Source of the DNA: an uncultured bacterium | GTDB lineage: Bacteria; Actinomycetota; Actinomycetes; S36-B12 | Assembly: GCA_903940375.1 (NCBI GenBank) | Contig: CAJAKT010000248.1 | Coordinates: 1-6,105 of the forward strand | Direction: 5' to 3' | DNA length: 6,105 nucleotides | In this document: positions 1 to 5,149 of the stretch, piece after piece | Numbering within the stretch: position 1 is the first letter of the stretch | Layout of the letters: each line of letters opens with the position of its first letter | The notes under the pieces: model-generated | Seen by the model: only the letters and a program-made list of their open reading frames with translations | What the model was told of the DNA's origin: nothing | The model's database searches: none | Made by a program: the position numbers and the translations under genes

Positions 1-183
1 GCTTCAGCGGCGTCCTCGATCGCGGGCAGCATCGCCATCGCCATCGCACCGTTTGCCCTCGGGGTGCTCTCCGACACGGTCGGTTTCCACGTCGCATTCC
101 TGCTCGTCCCGGCACTGCTGGCCGGCGCGCTCGTCATCCTCGTGGTGCGCCCGGAGCCCGACGTCGCCGCCATTCCGCAGTAG
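1..183 (+). CDS. MFS transporter, C-terminal fragment (5' end outside window)
   Basis: Frame 1 is open from the left edge to a TAG stop at 181-183 and gives the last 60 residues of a membrane protein. What is seen is two hydrophobic helices (about residues 6-22 and 29-51 of the fragment) joined by a short loop containing LSDTVG. A short acidic, alanine-rich tail follows. This is how the last two helices (TM11 and TM12) of a major facilitator superfamily transporter usually look, with a D-x-x-G type loop between helices. The substrate cannot be read from this fragment. The final 50 bp overlap the 3' end of the convergent propeller gene. Another multi-helix permease cannot be excluded, but membrane identity is clear. 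Confidence 0.72.
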   Translation, partial: ASAASSIAGSIAIAIAPFALGVLSDTVGFHVAFLLVPALLAGALVILVVRPEPDVAAIPQ

Positions 184-1141
184 CGATCACGATGCCGGCG
201 GCCAGCACGAGGCCCACGGCGCCGGCAAGGACGGGGAGCGGCGACGGGTCCTGTGCTGGTGCGCTCTCCACCGCAGGTGTCGGACTCGGCGACGGCATCA
301 CCGCATCGACGGGAAGCTCGACGGGAAGCTCGACGCGCAGCAGCCGATCGTCCCGCTCGCCCGCGACGAGCAGCGCTGTCCCGTCAGGTGTCCAGGTGAT
401 CGCCTCCCCCTGCAGCTGCAGCGGCAGGTAGACGGTCTGCGGGTCGCTGCCCGGCGGGAGGCCGACGAAGGTGAGCGCATCGACGTAGTCACGCAGCACG
501 TAGCGGGTGCCGTCCGGGCTGACGGACCCGTCCGTGACGAAGGCCCCCTCGCGACGCACCGGCCTGGCAATGTTGACCCGATCCGCCGAGAGCGGATCCG
601 GCAGCGCGTAAAGCCGGCCTCGTGCCGACTGCTTGGTCACGACCCAGACCCGCAGCGAGTTCGGATCGCTGAGGATGGTCTCGGCGTTGTGCGACCGATC
701 GGAGTACGTGAAGCGATACGTCTTCGACGACAGCGTGCGGTCCCGGAGCTTCTTCGGCTCGCGCACCCGATGCAGCCGCACCTCCGACCACGAGTCGAGG
801 TTGTCACCGACATCAGCGACCCACAGGACCGGACGGCCCTTCCTGTCACGACCCGAACCGATCGCCTCGATATCGCGCGCATCGATTCCCTCGATCGTGA
901 GGGTGGCGAGGGTCCGGCAGGTGCGCCCGTCGACCGCATAGATGCGCGGACCGCCGGAGGAGTCGTTGTGCAGGTACAGCACGCCCGGATGCAGCTGGCT
1001 GTACGTCATCCCGCTGATCTCGGTGAAGCGCGCATCGTCGAAGCGGCAGACCGTGGTCACCCCGTCTGCGGCCACTGCCGGAAGCGGTGTGGTGATGGCC
1101 ACCGCGGCGGCCATCGCCACCAGCCAACGCCACGTGCGCAC
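134..1141 (-). CDS. Secreted, C-terminally membrane-anchored beta-propeller-like protein
   Basis: The product is 335 residues. It has an N-terminal signal peptide (basic MRTWRW, hydrophobic core about 7-20, likely cleavage near AVA-A at 24-25). A beta-rich extracellular domain follows at about 28-275. A Pro/Ser/Thr stalk (about 282-302, with PSPSPTP) leads to one transmembrane helix (about 303-321) and a stop-transfer RRRR tail. The motifs ISGM (42-45), HPGVLYLHND (51-60), DARDIEAI (87-94) and VADVGDN (108-114) recur in a family of actinobacterial secreted propeller-like proteins of unknown role. I see no catalytic signature. C32 and C75 could form a disulfide. The GTG start lies 2 bp after the stop of the 28-codon ORF and has only a weak SD-like GGCGG, so translational coupling is likely. 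The gene is probably expressed from the promoter in front of that small ORF. The last 16 or so codons, which encode the basic tail, are antisense to the MFS gene end. Confidence 0.85.
   Translation of the reverse strand: MRTWRWLVAMAAAVAITTPLPAVAADGVTTVCRFDDARFTEISGMTYSQLHPGVLYLHNDSSGGPRIYAVDGRTCRTLATLTIEGIDARDIEAIGSGRDRKGRPVLWVADVGDNLDSWSEVRLHRVREPKKLRDRTLSSKTYRFTYSDRSHNAETILSDPNSLRVWVVTKQSARGRLYALPDPLSADRVNIARPVRREGAFVTDGSVSPDGTRYVLRDYVDALTFVGLPPGSDPQTVYLPLQLQGEAITWTPDGTALLVAGERDDRLLRVELPVELPVDAVMPSPSPTPAVESAPAQDPSPLPVLAGAVGLVLAAGIVIATAEWRRRRAPGAPRG
308..331 (-). repeat. 12-bp tandem duplication inside the propeller gene (ELPV ELPV)
   Basis: On the plus strand the unit GACGGGAAGCTC occurs twice head to tail, at 308-319 and 320-331, with a further GACG partial copy. 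In the gene on the minus strand it encodes ELPV repeated at residues 271-278. This is just before the Pro/Ser/Thr stalk, so a length change here would be tolerated by the fold. The copies are identical at base level, which points to a recent in-frame slippage event. Confidence 0.85.
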
Positions 1142-1143
1142 GA

Positions 1144-1230
1144 CTACCGCCGCAGGGCGGCGAGGAGCACGACCACCGTGAGCGAGATCAGGACCGCGAG
1201 CGTGATGAAGCGACGGGTCCGCGGGTCCAT
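1144..1230 (-). CDS. 28-residue single-pass membrane miniprotein
   Basis: An ATG at 1230 opens a 28-codon frame that ends with TAG at 1146-1144, just 2 bp before the GTG of the propeller gene. The peptide begins MDPRTRRF, continues with about 18 uniformly hydrophobic residues (roughly 9-26), and ends in RR. It is therefore a basic-ended single transmembrane helix. Support for it being a real gene is as follows: 27 of 28 codons end in G or C; a TAGGGT -10-like box lies 6 bp before the ATG; it lies immediately downstream of the permease terminator; and it would be the first cistron of a two-gene unit. It has no good Shine-Dalgarno, so it may be translated from a leaderless mRNA. I do not recognise a family. 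It could be a small membrane partner of the anchored propeller protein or only a leader ORF that drives its translation. Confidence 0.6.
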   Translation of the reverse strand: MDPRTRRFITLAVLISLTVVVLLAALRR

Positions 1231-1236
1231 GGCCAC

Positions 1237-1242
1237 ACCCTA
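1237..1242 (-). promoter_or_regulatory. Putative -10 box (TAGGGT) of the 28-aa ORF/propeller unit
   Basis: TAGGGT on the minus strand fits the actinobacterial TAnnnT -10 pattern. It ends 6 bp before the ATG at 1230, so transcription would begin on or next to the start codon (leaderless). No convincing -35 is seen at 17-18 bp. A TTGATG at 1271-1266 is too far away (23-bp spacer). Confidence 0.45.
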
Positions 1243-1274
1243 CGTTGGCCGCCGTCCCACCCCCACATCAACGC

Positions 1275-1330
1275 GAGCGGCCCGTTGTGGCTGGGTTTCG
1301 GGTCCCGAAACCGACCACAGCGGGCCGCTC
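1275..1330 (-). terminator. Long hairpin terminator downstream of the purine permease
   Basis: This is an almost perfect 56-bp inverted repeat. The outer arms are GAGCGGCCCG (1275-1284) and CGGGCCGCTC (1321-1330). The middle arms are TGTGG (1286-1290) and CCACA (1315-1319). The inner arms are GGTTTCGGG (1294-1302) and CCCGAAACC (1304-1312). Only single-base mismatches or bulges interrupt the stem, and the loop is minimal. It begins 25 bp after the permease stop and ends before the promoter of the 28-aa ORF, so it should insulate the two units. There is no U-tract, as is common for actinobacterial terminators. On the minus-strand RNA one outer pair becomes an A-C mismatch, which would be U-G on the plus strand. 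Confidence 0.8.
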
Positions 1331-1355
1331 GACGATAGGAGGAGGGGCTGCGTAG

Positions 1356-2834
1356 CTAGACGCCGCCGACTCCCAGCAAGGACTCGATCGGGCTGATCGC
1401 GAAGTAGAGGACGTAGGCGATCGAGATCACCCACATCAGCCAGCCGATCTGCTTGGCCTTGCCCGTGAAGATCTGGATCACGGTCCAGGACACGAAGCCC
1501 GCCCCGATGCCCGTCGCGATCGAGTAGGTGAACGGCATGAGCGCGATGGTCAGGAACGCCGGGATGCCGATCGAGTAGTCCATGAAGTCGATGTGCCGGA
1601 TCTGCGTCATCATCAGGAAGCCCACGACGACGAGGGCCGGCGTGGCCGCCTCGTAGGGGATGACGGTGACGAGCGGCGCGAAGAACATCGCCAGCAGGAA
1701 CAGCGCGCCCGTCACGAGCGACGCAACACCCGTCCGAGCGCCCTCACCGATGCCGGAGGCCGACTCGATGTAGGCCGTGTTGCTCGAGGTGGAACCCATA
1801 CCGCCCGCGATGGCTGCGACCGAGTCGACGATCAGGATGCTCTCGAGATGCGGGATGTCACCATCCTCCTCAAGCAGTTCCGCCTCCGTGGCCAGGCCGA
1901 AGGCCGTGCCCATCGTGTCGAAGAAGTCACTGAGCGTGAGGGAGAAGATCGCCAGCATCGAGGCGATAACGCCGATCATCTGGAAGGACCCGAACAGGTT
2001 GAACTGCCCGAGCGCGCCGAGATCCGGCATCGCGAACAGCGAGCTCGGTACGGACGGAACGTTCAGGCCCCAGCCGACCGGGTTGACGACGGAACCGTCC
2101 GGACCGCTCTTGGATCCGACGTTGAACAGTGCCTCGATCACGATGGCGAGCACGGTCGTCGCCAGGATGCCGATGAGGATCGCGCCCTTCACCTTGCGCA
2201 CGACGAGGATGATCGTCAGGAGCAGGCCGAACACGAAGGTGAAGATCGGCCAGCCCTGCAATTGGCCGAAGATGCCGAAGGACACGAGCGGCACGCCGCC
2301 CCGCACGATGCCTGCATCCACCAGGCCGATGATGGTGATGAACAGGCCGATGCCGACGCCGATGGCGTACTTGAGCTGCTCGGGCACGGCACGGAAGACA
2401 GCCGACCGGAATCCCGTCAGGACCAGTATCAGGATGAAGACGCCCTCCAGGACAACCAGCCCCATCGCGTCCGCCCACGTCATCTGGGGAGCGAGGGTGA
2501 AGGCCACGTACCCGTTGAGGCCCAGGCCTGCCGCGATCGCGATCGGGAACCGGCCGATGGCACCCATGAGAATCGTCATGAGGCCGGCGACGAGGGCCGT
2601 GGCGGCCGTCACCATCGTGATCGCCTTGACGACATCGTCCGTCCCGCCGATGAACAGGCCGTTGATGTCCTTTGCCGTACCGATGATGAGGGGGTTGAGC
2701 ACCACGATGTAGGCCATCGTGAAGAACGTGACGAAGCCGCCACGGATCTCGGTGCCGTAGGTGGATCCCCGTTTGGTGACCTCAAACCAGCGGTCGAACC
2801 CGCTGACAGTAGGGGTATGGGTCGGTGCGGACAT
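1356..2834 (-). CDS. NCS2-family (AzgA/PbuG-type) purine base permease
   Basis: The product is a 492-residue polytopic inner-membrane protein that should import purine bases (adenine, guanine or hypoxanthine) with protons, as known for the AzgA/PbuG branch of NCS2. Visible family marks are TMAYIVVLNPLII (39-51), GLGLNGY (103-109), YAIGVGIGLFITIIGL (156-171), DFFDTMGT (303-310) and GSTSSNTAYIESASG (347-361). The last of these is followed by EGARTG, and then by helices with VVVGFLMM (402-409) and PAFLTIALMPFTYSIATG (425-442). Length is normal to slightly long. ATG at 2834 is preferred over the adjacent TTG at 2837, because GGGAGG (2844-2839) lies 4 bp from the ATG but only 1 bp from the TTG. 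The gene stands alone, divergent from the DUF2530 gene and closed by a strong hairpin. One oddity is G108, where the family usually has Ala (GLGLNA). The exact base transported is not determined by sequence reading. Confidence 0.95.
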   Translation of the reverse strand: MSAPTHTPTVSGFDRWFEVTKRGSTYGTEIRGGFVTFFTMAYIVVLNPLIIGTAKDINGLFIGGTDDVVKAITMVTAATALVAGLMTILMGAIGRFPIAIAAGLGLNGYVAFTLAPQMTWADAMGLVVLEGVFILILVLTGFRSAVFRAVPEQLKYAIGVGIGLFITIIGLVDAGIVRGGVPLVSFGIFGQLQGWPIFTFVFGLLLTIILVVRKVKGAILIGILATTVLAIVIEALFNVGSKSGPDGSVVNPVGWGLNVPSVPSSLFAMPDLGALGQFNLFGSFQMIGVIASMLAIFSLTLSDFFDTMGTAFGLATEAELLEEDGDIPHLESILIVDSVAAIAGGMGSTSSNTAYIESASGIGEGARTGVASLVTGALFLLAMFFAPLVTVIPYEAATPALVVVGFLMMTQIRHIDFMDYSIGIPAFLTIALMPFTYSIATGIGAGFVSWTVIQIFTGKAKQIGWLMWVISIAYVLYFAISPIESLLGVGGV

Positions 2835-2838
2835 CAAG

Positions 2839-2844
2839 CCTCCC
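2839..2844 (-). promoter_or_regulatory. Strong Shine-Dalgarno (GGGAGG) of the permease gene
   Basis: GGGAGG on the minus strand lies 4 bp before ATG 2834. It decides between the ATG and the neighbouring TTG at 2837. It is the clearest Shine-Dalgarno in the window and contrasts with the leaderless-looking starts of most other genes. A possible -10 (AACTAT, 2862-2857) would give a leader of only about 16 nt; I regard that promoter as weakly supported. Confidence 0.7.
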
Positions 2845-2909
2845 GGTCTTGGCCGAATAGTTCAGGCGCGCCGGGGAAGGCGACGGTGTCGGACGTTCCG
2901 GCGGAAGGG

Positions 2910-2915
2910 TAGCGT
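2910..2915 (+). promoter_or_regulatory. Putative -10 box (TAGCGT) of the DUF2530 gene
   Basis: TAGCGT matches TAnnnT and ends 9 bp before the ATG at 2925. A start of transcription around 2922-2925 would give an mRNA with zero to three leader bases. Its position directly abutting the in-frame GTG at 2916 argues against that GTG as the translation start. Confidence 0.45.
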
Positions 2916-2924
2916 GTGCGCACC

Positions 2925-3161
2925 ATGCGCGGAGGAAACCACGGCCAATCGGATACGGATGCGATCCTTCCCGTAGCCATCGGCACAGCGGTGTGGTGCG
3001 CACTGCTCGTCATCCTGCTGCTCGCGCATTCCACACTGGCGGAGAACGGCACGACCTGGTGGATCGGTGCAGCGGCCGTCGGCGCGGTCAGTGGCGTGGG
3101 TGGGCTGATCTTCCTGCGGTGGCGCAAGCGTCGCGCACTGCGACGCACGGGTCAGGAGTGA
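2925..3161 (+). CDS. DUF2530 family two-helix membrane protein
   Basis: The product is 78 residues. A polar N-terminus of about 12 residues precedes helix 1 (about 13-35). A short NGTTWW loop leads to helix 2 (about 46-64), and the protein ends in a strongly basic cytoplasmic tail (RWRKRRALRR, 65-74). Size, two helices, the TxDAILPV entry into helix 1 and the basic tail match DUF2530, an actinobacterial family of unknown function. The mycobacterial protein Rv0882 is the member I recall. An in-frame GTG at 2916 would add three residues, but ATG 2925 fits the -10 box better. The gene diverges from the purine permease across 90 bp. Its stop overlaps the stop of the convergent DUF3027 gene by 10 bp. 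A role as an accessory to membrane or transport functions is only a guess. Confidence 0.78.
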   Translation: MRGGNHGQSDTDAILPVAIGTAVWCALLVILLLAHSTLAENGTTWWIGAAAVGAVSGVGGLIFLRWRKRRALRRTGQE

Positions 3162-3928
3162 CCGAGGTCCAGCGGGTCCCAGTTCAGCTCGTCGTGCGCA
3201 ACGGACGGTCGCACCTCGGCTTCGGGCTCGACCTCCGAGTGCGCTCCGCAGCCGAAGGCGAGCGCAACGACGCGGCCATCAGCCGGGCTCATCGGATTGG
3301 CGCAGACGGCGAACTGCTGGCCGAGCGCACCGCCCATGGGAAGCATGAAGCCGCAGGTCGAGCACTCTCCTGAGGCCTGACGCGCCATCGGCGTGGTCGG
3401 ACCGAAATCACCGCTGACCCAGCGGTCGGCAGCATCGTCGCGGCCAATCGGTGACAGCACCCGCAGACGACCGAGACCGAGTTCCCACTGGCCTGGGTGG
3501 AGTGGCGAAAGCGACGCCACCGACTCGAGGTCTTCCTCGCCGGTCAGCCCGGCGATCAGCCGCTCATCATCGGGCTGAGTCGGCAGGACATCGCCGGGGC
3601 CCAGATCACCTGGACGAACGCGGTCGCTCCACGGCAACCAGGCCGGGGCCACGATGGCATCCGGACCGGGCAGCAGCACGACGTCATTGACCGTGACGAC
3701 CTTGGCCCGGGGGGCCCGCGTCACGGTGACGGCCCACTGCCAGCCCACATAGCCGGGGTTCAGGCAGCCGAAGGCATGGGTGGCCAGACGCTCGTCCTCC
3801 ATGACCACGCCAAGGTGATCACCGACCATCTCCGCGCCAGCGTCGGCCTCAGCGGCGGCGCGCGCGATATCGACGGCAGCAACGAGCGCCGAGTCGCGCT
3901 TGGCCTCGCCGGATGCAGTCGGAGTCAT
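3152..3928 (-). CDS. DUF3027 family protein with Cys/His cluster
   Basis: The product is a 258-residue soluble-looking protein with no signal peptide or membrane helix. The N-terminal part is alanine-rich and helical (about 10-45). The core motifs are LNPGYVGWQWAVTVTRAP (56-73), VVLLPGPDAIVAPAWLPW (83-100), RVRPGDLGPGDVLPT (103-117) and RWVSGDFGP (169-177). A C-terminal cluster of C189-x2-C192, C209 and C227-x2-H230 (in CGAHSE) looks like a metal-binding site, probably zinc. This order matches DUF3027, an uncharacterised actinobacterial family. A longer reading of the frame exists upstream to 4012, but it would run through the divergent DUF2771 start. ATG 3928 is chosen because the family-like sequence begins there and a CACAAT -10-like box lies 6 bp upstream. 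No Shine-Dalgarno is visible. A nucleic-acid or protein-binding role is conceivable from the Cys cluster and neighbours but not shown. Confidence 0.82.
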   Translation of the reverse strand: MTPTASGEAKRDSALVAAVDIARAAAEADAGAEMVGDHLGVVMEDERLATHAFGCLNPGYVGWQWAVTVTRAPRAKVVTVNDVVLLPGPDAIVAPAWLPWSDRVRPGDLGPGDVLPTQPDDERLIAGLTGEEDLESVASLSPLHPGQWELGLGRLRVLSPIGRDDAADRWVSGDFGPTTPMARQASGECSTCGFMLPMGGALGQQFAVCANPMSPADGRVVALAFGCGAHSEVEPEAEVRPSVAHDELNWDPLDLGHS

Positions 3929-3934
3929 GGACTG

Positions 3935-3940
3935 ATTGTG
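3935..3940 (-). promoter_or_regulatory. Putative -10 box (CACAAT) of the DUF3027 gene
   Basis: CACAAT on the minus strand keeps the A2, A4, A5 and T6 positions of TATAAT. It ends 6 bp before ATG 3928, the spacing expected for a leaderless transcript. It lacks the first T of TAnnnT, so support is moderate. Confidence 0.35.
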
Positions 3941-3978
3941 GCCCACCGGCCGGATCAGGCCGAGGCTGGGGCCAGCGA

Positions 3979-3984
3979 TAGTCT
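3979..3984 (+). promoter_or_regulatory. Putative -10 box (TAGTCT) of the DUF2771 lipoprotein gene
   Basis: TAGTCT matches TAnnnT (GATAGTCT in context) and is followed by exactly 6 bp (CAACAC) before ATG 3991. There is no Shine-Dalgarno. Transcription would begin at the A of the ATG. No -35 consensus is obvious. Confidence 0.5.
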
Positions 3985-3990
3985 CAACAC

Positions 3991-4443
3991 ATGACGCGCG
4001 CCCGACTGCCACTCATCCTTGCCGGTGTCGCCGTGGCGACTCTCGGCCTGACCGCTTGCGAGAAGCCGAACCCCGGTGCATCGGTCTTCTCCGGGACCAC
4101 GAGCCAGTTCCAGCGAGCGGCCTGCTGGTCGAGCGACAGCACCTACCTCGACGACAGCACCTGCGCCTCCGCAGCGCTCGAGCAGGCCGCTAAGAACGCT
4201 TCGGCCGTGCGCACCCTGCCCGGCCAGACGATCGGCATCTCGGTCGATCCGGTGGTCGCCGACATCGGCTGGTTCCCGGTGCTGGGCGGCCAGCGGCTCA
4301 GCGACACGCCCGTGACGAGCACCTACTTCCGCTTCACGCCCACGCGCGAGCAGCTGCCAGCCGGCGGTGCGTCGATCGCCGTGGTGGCCGGTGACGACAA
4401 GGGCTCCCGCGGGATCTGGATCTTCCCGCTCACGACCAGCTAG
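3991..4443 (+). CDS. DUF2771-like lipoprotein
   Basis: The product is 150 residues. The N-terminus has MTRAR, a hydrophobic stretch (6-19) and the lipobox LTAC (20-23). Cleavage before C23 and lipidation should anchor it on the outer face of the membrane. The mature part is small and beta-rich. It holds C45 and C58, which could be disulfide-bonded. Next come a RTLPGQTIGISVDPVVAD segment (74-91), a WFPV strand, TSTYFRF (109-115) and a terminal GIWIFPL strand. Architecture, size and position resemble DUF2771, an actinobacterial exported family of unknown function that sits near DUF3027 and a cold-shock gene in other genomes as I recall (Rv0875c region). Primary similarity is modest, so the family call is probable rather than certain. 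The lipoprotein call is strong. Its stop TAG interlocks with the TAG of the convergent cold-shock gene in a CTAG. Confidence 0.75.
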   Translation: MTRARLPLILAGVAVATLGLTACEKPNPGASVFSGTTSQFQRAACWSSDSTYLDDSTCASAALEQAAKNASAVRTLPGQTIGISVDPVVADIGWFPVLGGQRLSDTPVTSTYFRFTPTREQLPAGGASIAVVAGDDKGSRGIWIFPLTTS

Positions 4444-4823
4444 ATATCGAAATCGTCAGCAACCGCACGCAGCACCGCGGCGACCTTGGCGGCCATCGCA
4501 TCCGGCGGGTACTTGCCCCGACGCAACTGGTTCGAGATGCCGTCGAGCAACTTGATGAGGTCCTCAACCAGCACGGCCATATCGTCGGCCGGCTTGCGCG
4601 ACCCCTTCACGACCGACGGAGCTGCCGAGAGCACGGTCAGCGACAGCGCCTGCTTGCCACGGCGGCCGTCGACGACGCCGAACTCGACCTTGGATCCGGG
4701 CTTCAGCGCCGTGACCCCCGCGGGCAGGGTGGAGACGTGCACGAAGACGTCGTCGCCCTCATCCGATGAGATGAAGCCGAAGCCCTTCTCGGCGTCGTAC
4801 CACTTGACGGTTCCGGTCGGCAC
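4440..4823 (-). CDS. Cold-shock domain protein with C-terminal helical extension
   Basis: The product is 127 residues from GTG 4823 (MPTGTVKWYD). The N-terminal cold-shock domain (about 1-66) has RNP1 KGFGFI (13-18) and RNP2 VFVHV (26-30). These are the aromatic surface that binds single-stranded RNA or DNA. After a basic linker (VVKGSRKP, 71-78) there is a helical-looking extension of about 48 residues (VLVEDLIKLLDGI... to DDFDI), so it is about twice the size of CspA. Mycobacterial CspB (Rv0871, about 135 residues) has the same plan. GTG 4823 is preferred because the family begins MPTG and GAGG lies 5 bp upstream. In-frame GTGs at 4838 and 4847 would add 5 or 8 residues, but I see no SD or -10 for them. 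It is convergent with the lipoprotein gene, overlapping by 4 bp. Confidence 0.92.
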   Translation of the reverse strand: MPTGTVKWYDAEKGFGFISSDEGDDVFVHVSTLPAGVTALKPGSKVEFGVVDGRRGKQALSLTVLSAAPSVVKGSRKPADDMAVLVEDLIKLLDGISNQLRRGKYPPDAMAAKVAAVLRAVADDFDI

Positions 4824-4860
4824 GGCTGCCTCGCTCACATTGCGCACGTCAGACGGTGGG

Positions 4861-4873
4861 GTGCCGTCGGCAC
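4861..4873. repeat. Perfect small palindrome GTGCCG-T-CGGCAC in divergent promoter gap
   Basis: A 6-bp perfect inverted repeat with a single central base lies about midway in the 79-bp gap between the divergent cold-shock gene and the two-helix membrane protein gene. It could be a repressor half-site pair or a hairpin in the cold-shock 5' leader. Palindromes of this size also occur by chance in GC-rich DNA. Confidence 0.35.
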
Positions 4874-4902
4874 GGGCTCCCCGCGCCTGAAAAGGTTACC
4901 CC

Positions 4903-5124
4903 GTGACCTCATCGGACTCCCGCGCCGACCTCGTGCTGAGGGTCGGGGGCTGGATCACCGCTGCTGGCCTCACCTTCACCCTCATCGCGATCCTGCCCCT
5001 GGTCCTGCCCTCCCTCGAACTGCCGGGCGCACTCTGGTTCCTGTCCATGCTCACCGGGGTGGGGCTGATCGTGGTGTGCATCGGTCTCGTCATGGGCGCC
5101 CGCAGTCGAGGGCGAAGCCGCTGA
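4903..5124 (+). CDS. Small two-helix membrane protein, unknown function
   Basis: The product is 73 residues. A polar MTSSDSRADL start precedes helix 1 (about 14-36). A short SLELPG turn leads to helix 2 (about 43-64), and the protein ends in a basic RSRGRSR tail, so both ends probably face the cytoplasm. No domain is recognised. The GTG start is preceded by AAAGG with a 7-bp spacer. The same bases can be read as an AAAGGT -10-like box with 6 bp to the GTG, so SD-led and leaderless readings are both open. It diverges from the cold-shock gene and ends 25 bp before the helicase-associated gene. Nearly all third codon positions are G or C, supporting coding. It resembles the DUF2530 protein in layout (two helices, basic tail) but I see no clear sequence relationship. 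Confidence 0.75.
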   Translation: MTSSDSRADLVLRVGGWITAAGLTFTLIAILPLVLPSLELPGALWFLSMLTGVGLIVVCIGLVMGARSRGRSR

Positions 5125-5136
5125 CGCCGACAGGCG

Positions 5137-5142
5137 TAACGT
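5137..5142 (+). promoter_or_regulatory. Putative -10 box (TAACGT) of the helicase-associated gene
   Basis: TAACGT matches TAnnnT and lies 7 bp before ATG 5150, so a leaderless or near-leaderless transcript is possible. The bases between include AGGA only 3 bp from the ATG, too close for a normal Shine-Dalgarno. A short inverted repeat (ACGCC/GGCGT, 5124-5137) touches the box. Confidence 0.45.
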
Positions 5143-5149
5143 AGGACGG

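Noticed and set aside
53..1396. Long plus-strand open frame opposite the propeller gene and the region beyond
   Set aside because: It is Arg/Pro/His-rich with no domain sense. It is the expected antisense shadow of high-GC3 coding, and it runs through the terminator hairpin.
1593..2912. Long plus-strand frame opposite the purine permease
   Set aside because: The composition (runs of D, E, H, R, Q) is the complement of hydrophobic codons. The permease on the other strand is unambiguous.
2835..2924. Purine-sensing riboswitch in front of the permease
   Set aside because: The whole divergent gap is 90 bp and the likely leader is about 16 nt, leaving no room for an aptamer.
3929..4012. N-terminal extension of the DUF3027 protein up to 4012
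   Set aside because: It would cross the divergent lipoprotein start and both putative promoters, and the added residues do not look like the family. ATG 3928 fits better.
5124..5137. Inverted repeat ACGCC-GACA-GGCGT as a terminator after the 73-aa gene
   Set aside because: The 5-bp stem is too weak and overlaps the putative -10 of the next gene. It may at most be a small operator-like element.
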